64,000 bases of DNA from Streptomyces sp. 846.5 (GTDB lineage: Bacteria; Actinomycetota; Actinomycetes; Streptomycetales; Streptomycetaceae). Shown here in pieces: positions 43,329 through 51,717 of the stretch. Numbering within the stretch: position 1 is the first letter of the stretch; each line of letters opens with the position of its first letter. The translations under genes were made by a program, and so were the position numbers. The notes under the pieces are model-generated. The model saw only the letters and a program-made list of their open reading frames with translations. It was not told the origin of the DNA and searched no databases. Location of the stretch: NCBI RefSeq assembly GCF_004365705.1, contig NZ_SOBN01000001.1:620001-684000 (forward strand). The letters are read 5' to 3'.

Positions 43329-45014
43329 ATGCCGACGACGACCGGACCGGAGAGCACCAAGCGACCGGTGATCGTGACCGTGGACGACGACCCGGCGGTG
43401 TCCCGGGCTGTCGCCAGGGACCTGCGGCGCCGCTACGGCGAGGGCCATCGTATCGTCAGGGCCGAGTCGGGCCCCTCGGCGCTGGAGGCGCTGCGGGAGA
43501 TGAAGCTGCGCGGCGAGCTCGTCGCGGTGCTGCTGGCCGACCACCGGATGCCGGAGATGAACGGCATCGAGTTCCTGGAAGCGGCCATGGACATCTACCC
43601 CCAGGCCCGCCGGGTGCTGCTGACCGCCTACGCGGACACCGGCGCCGCCATCGACGCCATCAATGTGGTGGACCTGGACCACTACCTGCTCAAACCGTGG
43701 GACCCGCCCGAGGAGAAGCTCTACCCGGTGCTGGACAGCCTGCTCAAGGCCTGGCTGGCCGACGACCCGCACCAGGTCGACGAGACCAAGGTGGTCGGGC
43801 ACCGGTGGTCGGCCCGCTCCTCCGAGGTCCGCGAGTTCCTGGCCCGCAACCAGGTCCCCTACCGCTGGTACCCGGTCACCGAGGCCGAGGGACGGCAGCT
43901 GCTGGCGGCGGCCGGCGAGGACGGGGAGCGGCTGCCCGTGGTGATCACCTCGGACGGCGACGCCCTGGTGGAGCCCAGCAACGAGGAGCTGGCCCAGCGG
44001 GTCGGCCTCTCCACCACCCCCGCCGCCGACTTCTACGACCTCATCGTCATCGGCGGCGGCCCGGCCGGACTGGGCGCGGCCGTGTACGGGGCCTCCGAGG
44101 GCCTGCGCACCGTCCTCATCGAGCGCACCGCCACCGGCGGCCAGGCCGGGCAGAGCTCCAGGATCGAGAACTACCTCGGCTTCCCGGACGGGGTCTCCGG
44201 CTCACAGCTCGCCGACCGGGCCCGACGCCAGGCCACCAAGTTCGGCGCGGAGATCCTGACGGCCCGTGAGGTGACCGGCTTCGAGATCTGCGGCTCGGCC
44301 CGGACGGTCCGCTTCGCGGACCGCAGCTCCATCTCCGCCCACACCGTCATCCTGGCCACCGGCGTCGCCTACCGGCAGCTGACCGCCCCCGGCATGGAGG
44401 AGCTGACCGGCCGCGGCATCTTCTACGGCTCCGCGCTGACCGAGACGGTGGGCTGCGCCGGCCAGGACGTCTACATCGTCGGCGGCGCCAACTCCGCCGG
44501 GCAGGCCGCGGTCTTCCTGTCCAGGGGCGCCAAGTCGGTCACCATGCTGGTCCGCGGCGAGTCGCTGACCGCCTCCATGTCGCACTACCTGATCCAGCAG
44601 GTCGAGGCCGACCCGGTGATCACGGTCCGCACCGGGACCGAGGTCGTCGCCGCGCACGGCGAGGACCATCTGGAGCGGCTGACCCTGCTCGACACCGCGA
44701 CCGGCCGCACCGAGGAGGTCGACGCGCAGTGGCTGTTCGTCTTCATCGGCGCGGTGCCGATGACCCAGTGGCTGGACGGGGTGGTGGTGCGCGACGACCA
44801 CGGCTTCGTCCTGGCCGGTCCGGATCTGGGCGAGGCCGGGCAGCGGTCCGGCGGCTGGCCGCTGGACCGCCCGCCGCACCATCTGGAGACCAGCGTGCCG
44901 GGCGTGTTCGCGGCCGGTGACGTGCGCTCGGAGTCCGCCAAGCGGGTCGCCTCGGCGGTCGGCGAGGGCGCGATGGCGGTCATGTTCGTCCACCGCTACC
45001 TGGACAAGCTTTGA
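43329..45014 (+). CDS. Receiver domain fused to thioredoxin-reductase-like flavoprotein
   Basis: 561 residues. Receiver about 13-130 (VTVDDDP, phospho-acceptor Asp71 in LLADHRMPEMNG, Lys122 in LLKPWD), a glutaredoxin/thioredoxin-like middle about 150-230 and a class-II pyridine nucleotide-disulfide reductase fold from 237 (YDLIVIGGGPAGLGAA; VYIVGGANSAGQAA; PGVFAAGDVRSESAKRVASAVGEGAMAV). The redox CxxC of thioredoxin reductase is missing: the region reads YGSALTETVGCAG. It cannot therefore be a normal thioredoxin reductase. Its stop overlaps the start of the kinase gene, which presumably phosphorylates the receiver. The output may be redox enzymology rather than DNA binding. Confidence 0.88.
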   Translation: MPTTTGPESTKRPVIVTVDDDPAVSRAVARDLRRRYGEGHRIVRAESGPSALEALREMKLRGELVAVLLADHRMPEMNGIEFLEAAMDIYPQARRVLLTAYADTGAAIDAINVVDLDHYLLKPWDPPEEKLYPVLDSLLKAWLADDPHQVDETKVVGHRWSARSSEVREFLARNQVPYRWYPVTEAEGRQLLAAAGEDGERLPVVITSDGDALVEPSNEELAQRVGLSTTPAADFYDLIVIGGGPAGLGAAVYGASEGLRTVLIERTATGGQAGQSSRIENYLGFPDGVSGSQLADRARRQATKFGAEILTAREVTGFEICGSARTVRFADRSSISAHTVILATGVAYRQLTAPGMEELTGRGIFYGSALTETVGCAGQDVYIVGGANSAGQAAVFLSRGAKSVTMLVRGESLTASMSHYLIQQVEADPVITVRTGTEVVAAHGEDHLERLTLLDTATGRTEEVDAQWLFVFIGAVPMTQWLDGVVVRDDHGFVLAGPDLGEAGQRSGGWPLDRPPHHLETSVPGVFAAGDVRSESAKRVASAVGEGAMAVMFVHRYLDKL

Positions 45015-45022
45015 CGGGCGGG

Positions 45023-46465
45023 GTGAGCGGGGTGAACTGTTCTCCGGAGGAGCTGCGCTCGCTGTTCCTGTTCGACAAACTGACCTTCGATCAACTGGCG
45101 TGGCTGTGCCGGGTGGGCCGGGTGGAGTGCTTCGAGCCCGGTCCTGTGTACGCCGAGGGCGAGCCGGCGGTCTGCTTCTACGTCATGGTCGAAGGCACCG
45201 TGGTGCTCTCCCGGCGGGTCGGCCCCGACGACATCGAGGTCAACCGCTCCTCCAGCCCCGGCGTCTACTCGGGCGCGTTCCAGGCCTACCTGGGCGAGCG
45301 GGTGCCGCAGGTGTACGTCAACTCGATGCGGGTGGCCGTGCCCTCGCGGTTCTTCGTGCTGTCGGCCCATGACTTCGCCGCGATGATGCACGACTGGTTC
45401 CCCATGGCCGAGCATCTGCTGGAGGGACTGTTCTTCGGCACCCGGACGCTGCAGCAGGCGGTCGGCCAGCGCGAGCGGCTGCTCGCCCTGGGGACGCTGT
45501 CGGCCGGGCTGACCCATGAGCTGAACAACCCGGCCGCGGCGGCGGTGCGCGCCACCGCGGCGCTGCGGGAGCGGGTCGCGCAGATGCGCGGCGCGCTGGG
45601 CGAGCTGGCCGGAAGCCCCGGCAAGGGCGCGGCGCTGGACGAACTGGTGCGGCTGCAGGACGAGGCGGTACGCGCCGTCGCCGGACAGCCGGTGTTGGGG
45701 CCGCTGGAGGCGTCCGACCGTGAGGACGCCCTGACCGACTGGCTGGACGACCACGATGTCGCCGAGGGCTGGGAGTTGGCCCCGGTGCTGGTCCAGGCCG
45801 GCCTGGACGCGGACTGGCTGGAGCAGGTCGACGCGGCGGTGGGCCCCGAGGGCCTGCCGGGAGCACTGCGCTGGCTGGTCCACGGCGTGGAGACGGAACT
45901 GCTGCTGTCCGAGATCGAGACGGCGTCCTCGCGGATCTCCTCGCTGGTGGGGGCGGCCCGGCAGTACTCCCAGCTGGACCGCGCCCCCTACCAGCAGGTC
46001 GACCTGCACGAGCTGCTGGACAGCACCCTGGTCATCCTGGGCGGCAAGCTCGGGCCCGGCGTCACCGTGGTGCGCGACTACGACCGCTCGCTCCCCCGGG
46101 TCCCGGCCTTCGCGGCGGAGCTGAACCAGGTGTGGACCAACCTGATCGACAACGCCCTCTACGCCATGGCCGGGCACGGCACGCTGACCATCAGCACCCG
46201 CACGGAGGACGACCAGGCGGTGGTCGGCTTCCGCGACACCGGCCCCGGGGTGCCCGCGGAGATCCAGGGGCGGATCTTCGAGCCCTTCTTCACCAGCAAG
46301 CCGGTCGGCGAGGGCACCGGGCTCGGGCTCGACATCTCCTGGCGGATCGTCGTGCACCGTCACCACGGGGACCTTAGGGTCGAATCGGTACCGGGCGACA
46401 CCCTGTTCCGGGTGGCGCTGCCGCTGACCGCACACGATCCCGACCAGGAAGAAGAGGCACGATGA
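45023..46465 (+). CDS. Histidine kinase with cyclic-nucleotide-binding-type sensor domain
   Basis: 480 residues from GTG 45023; a TTG at 45011 would overlap the upstream stop and is an alternative. The N-terminus is a cNMP/CRP-like domain (about 10-140: FDKLTFDQLAWLCRVGRVECFEPGPVYAEGEP, YVMVEGTVVLSRR). No membrane helix. Kinase core: H-box GTLSAGLTHELNNPAAAAV with His at about 165, N-box NQVWTNLIDNALYAM, G-boxes DTGPGVP and GEGTGLGL. The H-box resembles HPK4/NtrB-like soluble kinases. Coupled to the receiver-flavoprotein gene on one side and the zinc-finger gene on the other (ATGA). Confidence 0.88.
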   Translation: MSGVNCSPEELRSLFLFDKLTFDQLAWLCRVGRVECFEPGPVYAEGEPAVCFYVMVEGTVVLSRRVGPDDIEVNRSSSPGVYSGAFQAYLGERVPQVYVNSMRVAVPSRFFVLSAHDFAAMMHDWFPMAEHLLEGLFFGTRTLQQAVGQRERLLALGTLSAGLTHELNNPAAAAVRATAALRERVAQMRGALGELAGSPGKGAALDELVRLQDEAVRAVAGQPVLGPLEASDREDALTDWLDDHDVAEGWELAPVLVQAGLDADWLEQVDAAVGPEGLPGALRWLVHGVETELLLSEIETASSRISSLVGAARQYSQLDRAPYQQVDLHELLDSTLVILGGKLGPGVTVVRDYDRSLPRVPAFAAELNQVWTNLIDNALYAMAGHGTLTISTRTEDDQAVVGFRDTGPGVPAEIQGRIFEPFFTSKPVGEGTGLGLDISWRIVVHRHHGDLRVESVPGDTLFRVALPLTAHDPDQEEEAR

Positions 46466-46815
46466 GCGACATCCCGGCGATCGACCCGACCGCAGCTCCC
46501 AGCGGTGCCGGCTGCGCGGAATGCGACGCCGCCGACGGCTGGTGGTTCCACCTGCGGCGCTGCGCCTTCTGCGGCCACATCGGCTGCTGCGACAGCTCGC
46601 CCTCCCAGCACGCGAGCGCCCACGCGGCGGCCGCCGGCCACCCGGTGATCACCAGCTTCGAACCCGGCGAGGCCTGGTTCTGGAGCTATCCGGACGAGCA
46701 GTTCTACGAGAGCGGCCCCGCCCTGGCCGGACCCGAACACCACCCCCTCGACCAGCCCACCCCGGGCCCGGCCGGGCGGGTTCCCGTGGACTGGCAGCAG
46801 CGCCTGCACCAGTAG
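46462..46815 (+). CDS. UBP-type zinc finger protein
   Basis: 117 residues. [45 protein letters not shown] carries the Cys/His set of the zf-UBP domain, which in eukaryotes binds the C-terminus of ubiquitin. Then [10 protein letters not shown], a frequent companion. Bacteria of this group have no ubiquitin, though mycobacteria and streptomycetes have Pup or related tags. The start overlaps the kinase stop, so it belongs to the flavoprotein-kinase cassette. The target is unknown; a free C-terminal peptide or a redox-sensing zinc site are possible. Confidence 0.88.
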   Translation: MSDIPAIDPTAAPSGAGCAECDAADGWWFHLRRCAFCGHIGCCDSSPSQHASAHAAAAGHPVITSFEPGEAWFWSYPDEQFYESGPALAGPEHHPLDQPTPGPAGRVPVDWQQRLHQ

Positions 46816-46819
46816 CCGA

Positions 46820-47353
46820 TCACTCGACCCTGGCGGCGACAATCCGCGCGCACTCCAGCGACTCCGTGTGCGTGGTGTCCACCTCCAGGTCGTAGACCAC
46901 ACCCCGATGGACCAGCTCCGCCTGCGACGCGGCCATCCCCCGCCCCCGATCCCCGCGGGCAACCTCGCGACCTGCGGCGACCGCAGACTCACAGCTGACC
47001 CCGACCCACAGCACGTCCAGTCCGCCCAGAGCCTTCCGCCACCGCTCCTGCGACCCCGCTCCACCGAGGAACACGTCATCGACGATGACCCGGGCCCCGG
47101 CCCGGGCCATCGCGGCGACCCCCGCCATCCACGCCGCTTCCAGCTCCCGGAACTGCGCTCCGACCTGCACACCGCCGTCCGCGGCGAAGTCGATCCCTGC
47201 CGCCGAGTTCCGCAGCGAAGCGGGCATCGCCTCGACCAGCGAGTCGATCGAGGCGGCAAGCCACGGATCCGGCAGCACCGCCTGCAGACACCGGACGATC
47301 CCGGACTTCCCCGAACTGGACCCGCCGTTCAACACGATCACCTGAGTCGTCAC
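46820..47353 (-). CDS. Chloramphenicol phosphotransferase-like kinase
   Basis: 177 residues, GTG start. P-loop [16 protein letters not shown] and the middle [12 protein letters not shown] match the CPT family of Streptomyces venezuelae, which phosphorylates chloramphenicol at the 3'-hydroxyl. The catalytic Asp of CPT (Asp37) is probably the Asp in [11 protein letters not shown]. Many CPT-like proteins have unknown substrates, so resistance is not certain. Convergent with the zinc-finger gene, 4 bases apart. Confidence 0.8.
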   Translation of the reverse strand: MTTQVIVLNGGSSSGKSGIVRCLQAVLPDPWLAASIDSLVEAMPASLRNSAAGIDFAADGGVQVGAQFRELEAAWMAGVAAMARAGARVIVDDVFLGGAGSQERWRKALGGLDVLWVGVSCESAVAAGREVARGDRGRGMAASQAELVHRGVVYDLEVDTTHTESLECARIVAARVE

Positions 47354-47470
47354 CAGGTCACCGTAGAGGCAACCGCCACAACGCCCGAAGCGCTTTACGG
47401 CAGGCCAGGAGGAATACGACGACCCGCGACCACGTTGTCATGGCCACAGCGCAAAGAGAGGAAAACGCCC

Positions 47471-47593
47471 ATGAAGGTCCGCCAGTCGCTCAAATCGCTG
47501 AAGGCCAAGCCGGGCGCGCAGGTCGTGCGTCGCCGCGGGCGGGTTTTCGTCATCAACCGTCGTGACCCCCGGTACAAGGCCCGCCAGGGCTGA
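47471..47593 (+). CDS. rpmJ: Ribosomal protein L36 (bL36), cysteine-free paralogue
   Basis: 40 residues: [20 protein letters not shown] opens the YkgO-like form and [17 protein letters not shown] closes it. The four zinc-ligand positions of canonical L36 carry no Cys. Such zinc-free copies replace the zinc form during zinc starvation, usually under Zur control; I did not find a clear Zur box in the 117 bases upstream. RBS AGAGGAAA precedes the ATG. Too short for many gene callers. Confidence 0.88.
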   Translation: MKVRQSLKSLKAKPGAQVVRRRGRVFVINRRDPRYKARQG

Positions 47594-47761
47594 TCCGGAA
47601 GGTCTGTGCCCAACAACGCTCATCCCCGGCCCCGGCGCCCATCAGGACGCCGGGGCCGAACGCGCAGCGGGTCAAGGTCCCATTCCCGTCCCACCGGTAG
47701 CCCGGGCTGCGGCTAGGGTTCCGGGGTGAGCGCCCGCCCCCGACCTTGGAGTGACCGCACC

Positions 47762-48574
47762 GTGTCCGGAACCATCGACCCGTCCGCACTGCGGGCCGAC
47801 TGCGGCAGCTGCTTCGCGCTGTGCTGCGTCGTGCCCGCGTTCGCGCGCTCGGCGGACTTCGCCGTCGACAAGGGCGCCGGGCAGGCCTGCCCGAACCTGG
47901 GCGGGGACTTCCGCTGCGGCATCCACACCCGGCTGCGGGACGAGGGTTTCAAGGGCTGCACCGTCTACGACTGCTTCGGCGCGGGCCAGAAGGTCTCCCA
48001 GGTCACCTTCCTGGGGCGGGACTGGCGGCAGGACCCGGGCTCGGCGCGGCGGATGTTCGCGGTGTTCCCGGTGATGCGCGACCTGCACGAGCTGCTGAGG
48101 TATCTCGCGGAGGCCCTCGCCCGGCCCGCGGCCGCCGCCGTCCACGATGAGCTGCGGGCCGCCTTCGCGGAGACCGAGCGGCTCACCCTGGGCGGCGCGG
48201 ACACGCTGCCGGGGCTGGACGTGGACGCGATCCGGGGCGGCGTCAACCCGCTGCTGCTGCGGGCGAGCGAACTGGTCCGGGCCGCGGTGGCGGGGAAGAA
48301 GCGGGACCACCGCGGGGCGGACCTGATCGGGGCGCGGCTGAAGGGCGCCGGCCTGCGCGGCGCCAACCTGCGCGGCGCTCTGCTGATCGGGGCCGATCTG
48401 CGCGGCGCGGACCTGCGGACCGCCGATGTCATCGGCGCCGACTTCCGCGACGCGGACCTGCGCGGGGCGGATCTGACCGGGGCGCTGTTCCTGGTGCAGT
48501 CGCAGCTGGACGCGGCCAGGGGCGACGGGACGACCGTGCTCCCCGACACGATGCGGCGCCCGGGGCACTGGTGA
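47762..48574 (+). CDS. Cys-cluster (YkgJ-like) protein fused to pentapeptide repeats
   Basis: 270 residues from GTG 47762 with GGAGTG upstream; GTG 47726, 7 bases after a TAGGGT -10-like box, is an alternative leaderless start. The N-terminal 75 residues hold eight Cys (14, 17, 21, 22, 43, 52, 66, 71) and one His in an order like the YkgJ metal-binding family. A helical middle leads to about twelve pentapeptide repeats (A(D/N)LRG-type, residues about 180-240), which form a right-handed beta-helix. The protein is cytoplasmic. Function is unknown; pentapeptide proteins can mimic DNA or act as scaffolds. Confidence 0.82.
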   Translation: MSGTIDPSALRADCGSCFALCCVVPAFARSADFAVDKGAGQACPNLGGDFRCGIHTRLRDEGFKGCTVYDCFGAGQKVSQVTFLGRDWRQDPGSARRMFAVFPVMRDLHELLRYLAEALARPAAAAVHDELRAAFAETERLTLGGADTLPGLDVDAIRGGVNPLLLRASELVRAAVAGKKRDHRGADLIGARLKGAGLRGANLRGALLIGADLRGADLRTADVIGADFRDADLRGADLTGALFLVQSQLDAARGDGTTVLPDTMRRPGHW

Positions 48575-48587
48575 CCTGAACGGCGAA

Positions 48588-48639
48588 GGGCCCCGGCGGC
48601 CCCGGTCCGCGCGCTGCGGAACGGGGCCGGCCGGGGCCC
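48588..48639. terminator. Bidirectional terminator
   Basis: GGGCCCCGGC (48588-48597) with flanking GGCCCCG pairs with CGGGGCC and GGCCGGGGCCC (to 48639), between convergent genes. Confidence 0.8.
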
Positions 48640-48669
48640 GAGGCGTGCGAACGCCCGTGCGGCGAGGCG

Positions 48670-49227
48670 TCAGGCCGAGACCGCGGTGGCCTCGGCGAGC
48701 TGGGCCAGGACCGCGGGGAGCTGCTCGACGACCTCGGCGTCGTCCTGCGGGTGCAGCTCGGCGAAGCGCACCACGGAGCCGGGGACGGACAGCTTGGCGT
48801 CGGCCAGCACGTTGGCGCCGGCGATGCCGAGGGACTTGCGGGCCTCGTCCTGGGCCCACAGGCCGCCGAACTGGCCGTAGGCGGTGCCGACCACGGCGGT
48901 GGGCTTGCCGGAGAGGGCGCCGGCGCCGTACGGGCGGGACAGCCAGTCGATGGCGTTCTTCAGCACGGCGGTGACGGTGCCGTTGTACTCCGGGGAGAAG
49001 AAGAGGAAGGCGTCGGCCTGGCCGGCGGCCTCACGCAGCGCGGTGGCGGCGGCGGGGACGGAGCCCTCGACGTCGATGTCCTCGTTGTAGAAGGGGACGT
49101 CGGCAAGACCCTCGTGGATGACGACCTCGACGCCCTCAGGGGCGTGCTTGACCGCTGCCTCGGCGAGCTGGCGGTTGTGCGAACCGGCGCGAAGGCTGCC
49201 GACGAGGGCGAGAACGCGAACAGACAT
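48670..49227 (-). CDS. NADPH-dependent FMN reductase
   Basis: 185 residues from the ATG at 49227 (AGGAG 7 bases upstream). Flavodoxin-like fold: ALVGSLRAGSHNRQLAEAA (phosphate loop), FFSPEYNGTVTAVLKNAIDWLSRP (isoalloxazine region with the SPEYN motif) and GTAYGQFGGLWAQ. It reduces FMN, quinones or azo compounds. Divergent from a TetR gene, with a pair of GGAC-N4-GTCC palindromes between, so probably induced by an electrophile or quinone through that TetR. Confidence 0.9.
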   Translation of the reverse strand: MSVRVLALVGSLRAGSHNRQLAEAAVKHAPEGVEVVIHEGLADVPFYNEDIDVEGSVPAAATALREAAGQADAFLFFSPEYNGTVTAVLKNAIDWLSRPYGAGALSGKPTAVVGTAYGQFGGLWAQDEARKSLGIAGANVLADAKLSVPGSVVRFAELHPQDDAEVVEQLPAVLAQLAEATAVSA

Positions 49228-49266
49228 GACGTGCTCCTGAAGGTTGGGCAGAGCGTCCACGGAAGT

Positions 49267-49314
49267 GGACTGTGGTCCGGGTACAGTCGTAGCACGAGAA
49301 GCGGACCTGAGTCC
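49267..49314. promoter_or_regulatory. Paired TetR operators GGAC-N4-GTCC
   Basis: Two copies of the same palindrome, at 49267-49278 and 49303-49314, spaced 36 bases centre to centre. The sequences flanking them are also mirrored (AAGTGGAC on the left, GTCCACTT on the right). One lies near each divergent start. Confidence 0.7.
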
Positions 49315-49345
49315 ACTTTTCCCGGACTAGGGCTATCGTGGAGCC

Positions 49346-49999
49346 ATGACCGCGCAGCTCCCCCGCCCCGCCGAGACGCCGTCGCCCTGTCGTCCCGAAC
49401 TCCCCGTCGTCGACCAGACGCCCCGGGAGCGCTCCGACGCCGCCCGCAACCGGGCCCGCCTGCTCGACGCCGCGACCGCGCTGGTGCGCGAGCACGGCGC
49501 CCAGAACGTCACCATGGAGGCCGTGGCCGACGCAGCCTGCGTGGGCAAAGGCACGCTGTTCCGGCGCTTCGGGGACCGCGAGGGCCTGATGCTGGCGCTG
49601 CTCGAACACGCCGAGGAGGAGTACCAGCGCGGCTATCTCTTCGGCCCGCCGCCGCTGGGCCCGGGCGCCGAGCCGCTGGAACGGCTGGACGCCTTCGGCG
49701 CGGCCACCATCCGCCACCTGCTCTGCAGCATGGACCTCTACCTGGCCGCCGACGCCTGCGCGAGCCGGCGCTACACCGTGCCGGCCGGGGTGCTCCGGGT
49801 CACCCATGTGGCGATGCTGCTGCGCCAGGCCGGCGCGGTCGGCGACGTCGAGCTGGTGGCCCAGACCCTGGCCGGCTATCTGGACCCGGCCCTGATCCAC
49901 CATCTGGTGCAGCAGCGCGGTCTGCCGCTGGAGCGGGTCGAGGCCGGCTGGCGCGAGCTGGTGGTACGGGCGGTGGCGCCGCTGCCCTCGCCCTCCTGA
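49346..49999 (+). CDS. TetR-family regulator (of the FMN reductase gene)
   Basis: 217 residues with a Pro-rich 25-residue leader. HTH: NRARLLDAATALVREHGAQNVTMEAVADAACVGKGTLFRRFGDREGL (about 35-80). The effector domain is undefined. Divergent from the FMN reductase gene; the two GGAC-N4-GTCC palindromes between them make autoregulated repression likely. Confidence 0.88.
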   Translation: MTAQLPRPAETPSPCRPELPVVDQTPRERSDAARNRARLLDAATALVREHGAQNVTMEAVADAACVGKGTLFRRFGDREGLMLALLEHAEEEYQRGYLFGPPPLGPGAEPLERLDAFGAATIRHLLCSMDLYLAADACASRRYTVPAGVLRVTHVAMLLRQAGAVGDVELVAQTLAGYLDPALIHHLVQQRGLPLERVEAGWRELVVRAVAPLPSPS

Positions 50000-50007
50000 G
50001 CGGATGA

Positions 50008-50055
50008 CGGCAGGGCCGGGTCGCGGGCGCGGCGCGCCCGGACCCGGCCCTGCCG
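50008..50055. terminator. Bidirectional terminator
   Basis: CGGCAGGGCCGGGTC (50008-50022) pairs exactly with 50041-50055; the 18 bases between form an additional GC hairpin. Convergent genes on both sides. Confidence 0.9.
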
Positions 50056-50094
50056 GTGGGGGTGTGACGGTGGGGGTGTGTCAGCGACGGTCCG

Positions 50095-51336
50095 TCAGCT
50101 GGTGAAGGCGGTCAGACCGTTCGGGGTGCCCAGGCCGGTCGGGCCGTCGTAGCCGGTCTCGGCGGTGCACAGGTAGGCCGGGGAGCAGCTGGTGGTGGAG
50201 CCGCTGGTCACGTCGTTGAGCGAGGACGTGTTGGCGTACAGGTCGGCCGCCGGGTAGTCGACGGTCGGGGTGCCCGCGTCCGCGTAGACCGCGGCGATCA
50301 GCGGGGAGGCCACGCTGGTGCCGCCGTACACGGCCCAGCCCGAGGCGCCGTAGGTCTGGTAGACCGCGACGCCGGTGGCCGGGTCGGCGACCGCGGAGAC
50401 GTCGGCGACGGTGCGGTTGGAGCAGCCGGTGTCGGTCTGCCAGCTCGGCTTGGCGTCGTAGGACGAGCAACCGGAGCCCGCGCCCTCGGTGCTGCTGGTG
50501 GACCACACGCTCTCGGTCCAGCCGCGGGAGTTGGACGACGTCGACAGCGAGGTGCCGCCCACCGCGGTGACGTACTGGGATGCCGCCGGGTACTCGACGC
50601 CGTAGCCGGAGTCGCCGGAGCTGGCGGTGATGACCACGCCCGGGTGGTTGAAGTAGCTGCTGTCGTACGTGGTGTCGGAGCTGGACTCCGAGCCGCCGTA
50701 GCTGTTGGAGACGAACCCGGCGCCCAGCGCCACCGCTTCGTTGACCGCCTTGCCGAGGTTGGTCATCGACGAGCTCTTGGCCTCCACCAGGATGATGTTG
50801 GCCTCGGGGGCGATCGCCGAGACCATGTCCAGGTCCAGCGAGATCTCCCCGGCCCAGCCGGTGTTGCTGGTGGGCAGCGAGGTGGTGCTGCCGGTCTGGC
50901 TGACCTGCTTGAAGCAGCCGCTGGCCACGGTGCAGGCCGGCAGCCCGTACTGGGAGCGGTAGACGGCCATGTCCGCGGCGGCGTTGGGGTCGTTGTAGGC
51001 GTCGACGATCGCGACGGTCTGACCGGCGCCGCCGTCGGCCGGCAGGTTGTACGCGCTCAGCAGGCTGCTCGGGCCGAAGCCGGACGGCGTGGCGTTGGCG
51101 GTGACGCCGAGCGCGTGGACGTGCTCGGTGGTGCTGGTGACCCGGAGCGCGTTGCAGGCCGCCTGGCCCACGGTGTGGACCACGGCGCAGGAGTGCACCC
51201 AACTGGTGTGGGCCGAGTGCGCGGTGGCCGCTCCGGCGGGGGCAGCGCCCAGCAGACCGGCCGCGGCGAGGGCCGCCGAGCCGAGCAGCGGGAGCGCTAC
51301 GCGCCGGGAGGCGCGGGAGTTCGGGGTGGTACGCAA
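50095..51336 (-). CDS. Secreted S53-type (sedolisin) peptidase
   Basis: 413 residues. Signal peptide 1-37 ending AGAATAHS. Catalytic elements: Glu and Asp in GEISLDLDMV, oxyanion Asp in SSGDSGYGVEYPA and Ser in YGGTSVASPLIAAV. It lacks the long N-terminal prodomain of classical sedolisins (only about 60 residues before the catalytic part), like the short kumamolisin-related proteins of Streptomyces. Serine-carboxyl peptidases usually work in acid. Followed on the minus strand by a strong terminator. Confidence 0.85.
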   Translation of the reverse strand: MRTTPNSRASRRVALPLLGSAALAAAGLLGAAPAGAATAHSAHTSWVHSCAVVHTVGQAACNALRVTSTTEHVHALGVTANATPSGFGPSSLLSAYNLPADGGAGQTVAIVDAYNDPNAAADMAVYRSQYGLPACTVASGCFKQVSQTGSTTSLPTSNTGWAGEISLDLDMVSAIAPEANIILVEAKSSSMTNLGKAVNEAVALGAGFVSNSYGGSESSSDTTYDSSYFNHPGVVITASSGDSGYGVEYPAASQYVTAVGGTSLSTSSNSRGWTESVWSTSSTEGAGSGCSSYDAKPSWQTDTGCSNRTVADVSAVADPATGVAVYQTYGASGWAVYGGTSVASPLIAAVYADAGTPTVDYPAADLYANTSSLNDVTSGSTTSCSPAYLCTAETGYDGPTGLGTPNGLTAFTS

Positions 51337-51717
51337 CGTACTGCCTCCAGAAATGGGGGTGTGCCCGGGGGCTTGTGACGGATCATCAGCTCAGGGGTGG
51401 GGTACCCCGGCCGCTGCTGCCTCCCCGGTCCGGGGTGGCAACTTCCGAGTACGTTAGGCGAGGTGTCCGTGTGCAGACAAGACCCAACCGACGATCATCT
51501 AATTGAGGTCGCCACGGGAAACATTCCGGAAACGCGGCCGCAAAGAAGGGCCGACGGGCTCTCAGCTCGGAGGCAGGGCAAAGCGTTCAGCGGGAGAACA
51601 CAAGATCTCCAAAAAAATATCCGATCGCCTGCACACTTTCCCGGCAGTTCCTGCACATGCCTATCGCATATGCGAAAGGATAGGGAGAGTACACGTCAAA
51701 TTCCCCAGGAGACCGCC
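51337..51717. other. 381-base intergenic region with an A-rich patch
   Basis: It contains the promoter region of the sedolisin gene on the minus strand, then a stretch at about 51600-51690 of clearly lower GC than the window, including a run of seven A (AAAAAAATATCC). No convincing coding frame or palindrome was seen. The low GC probably marks the promoter of the small gene at 51718. Confidence 0.6.

Noticed and set aside
46820-47353. Confident chloramphenicol resistance call
   Set aside because: Only the P-loop family resemblance is visible; many CPT-like kinases act on other or unknown substrates.
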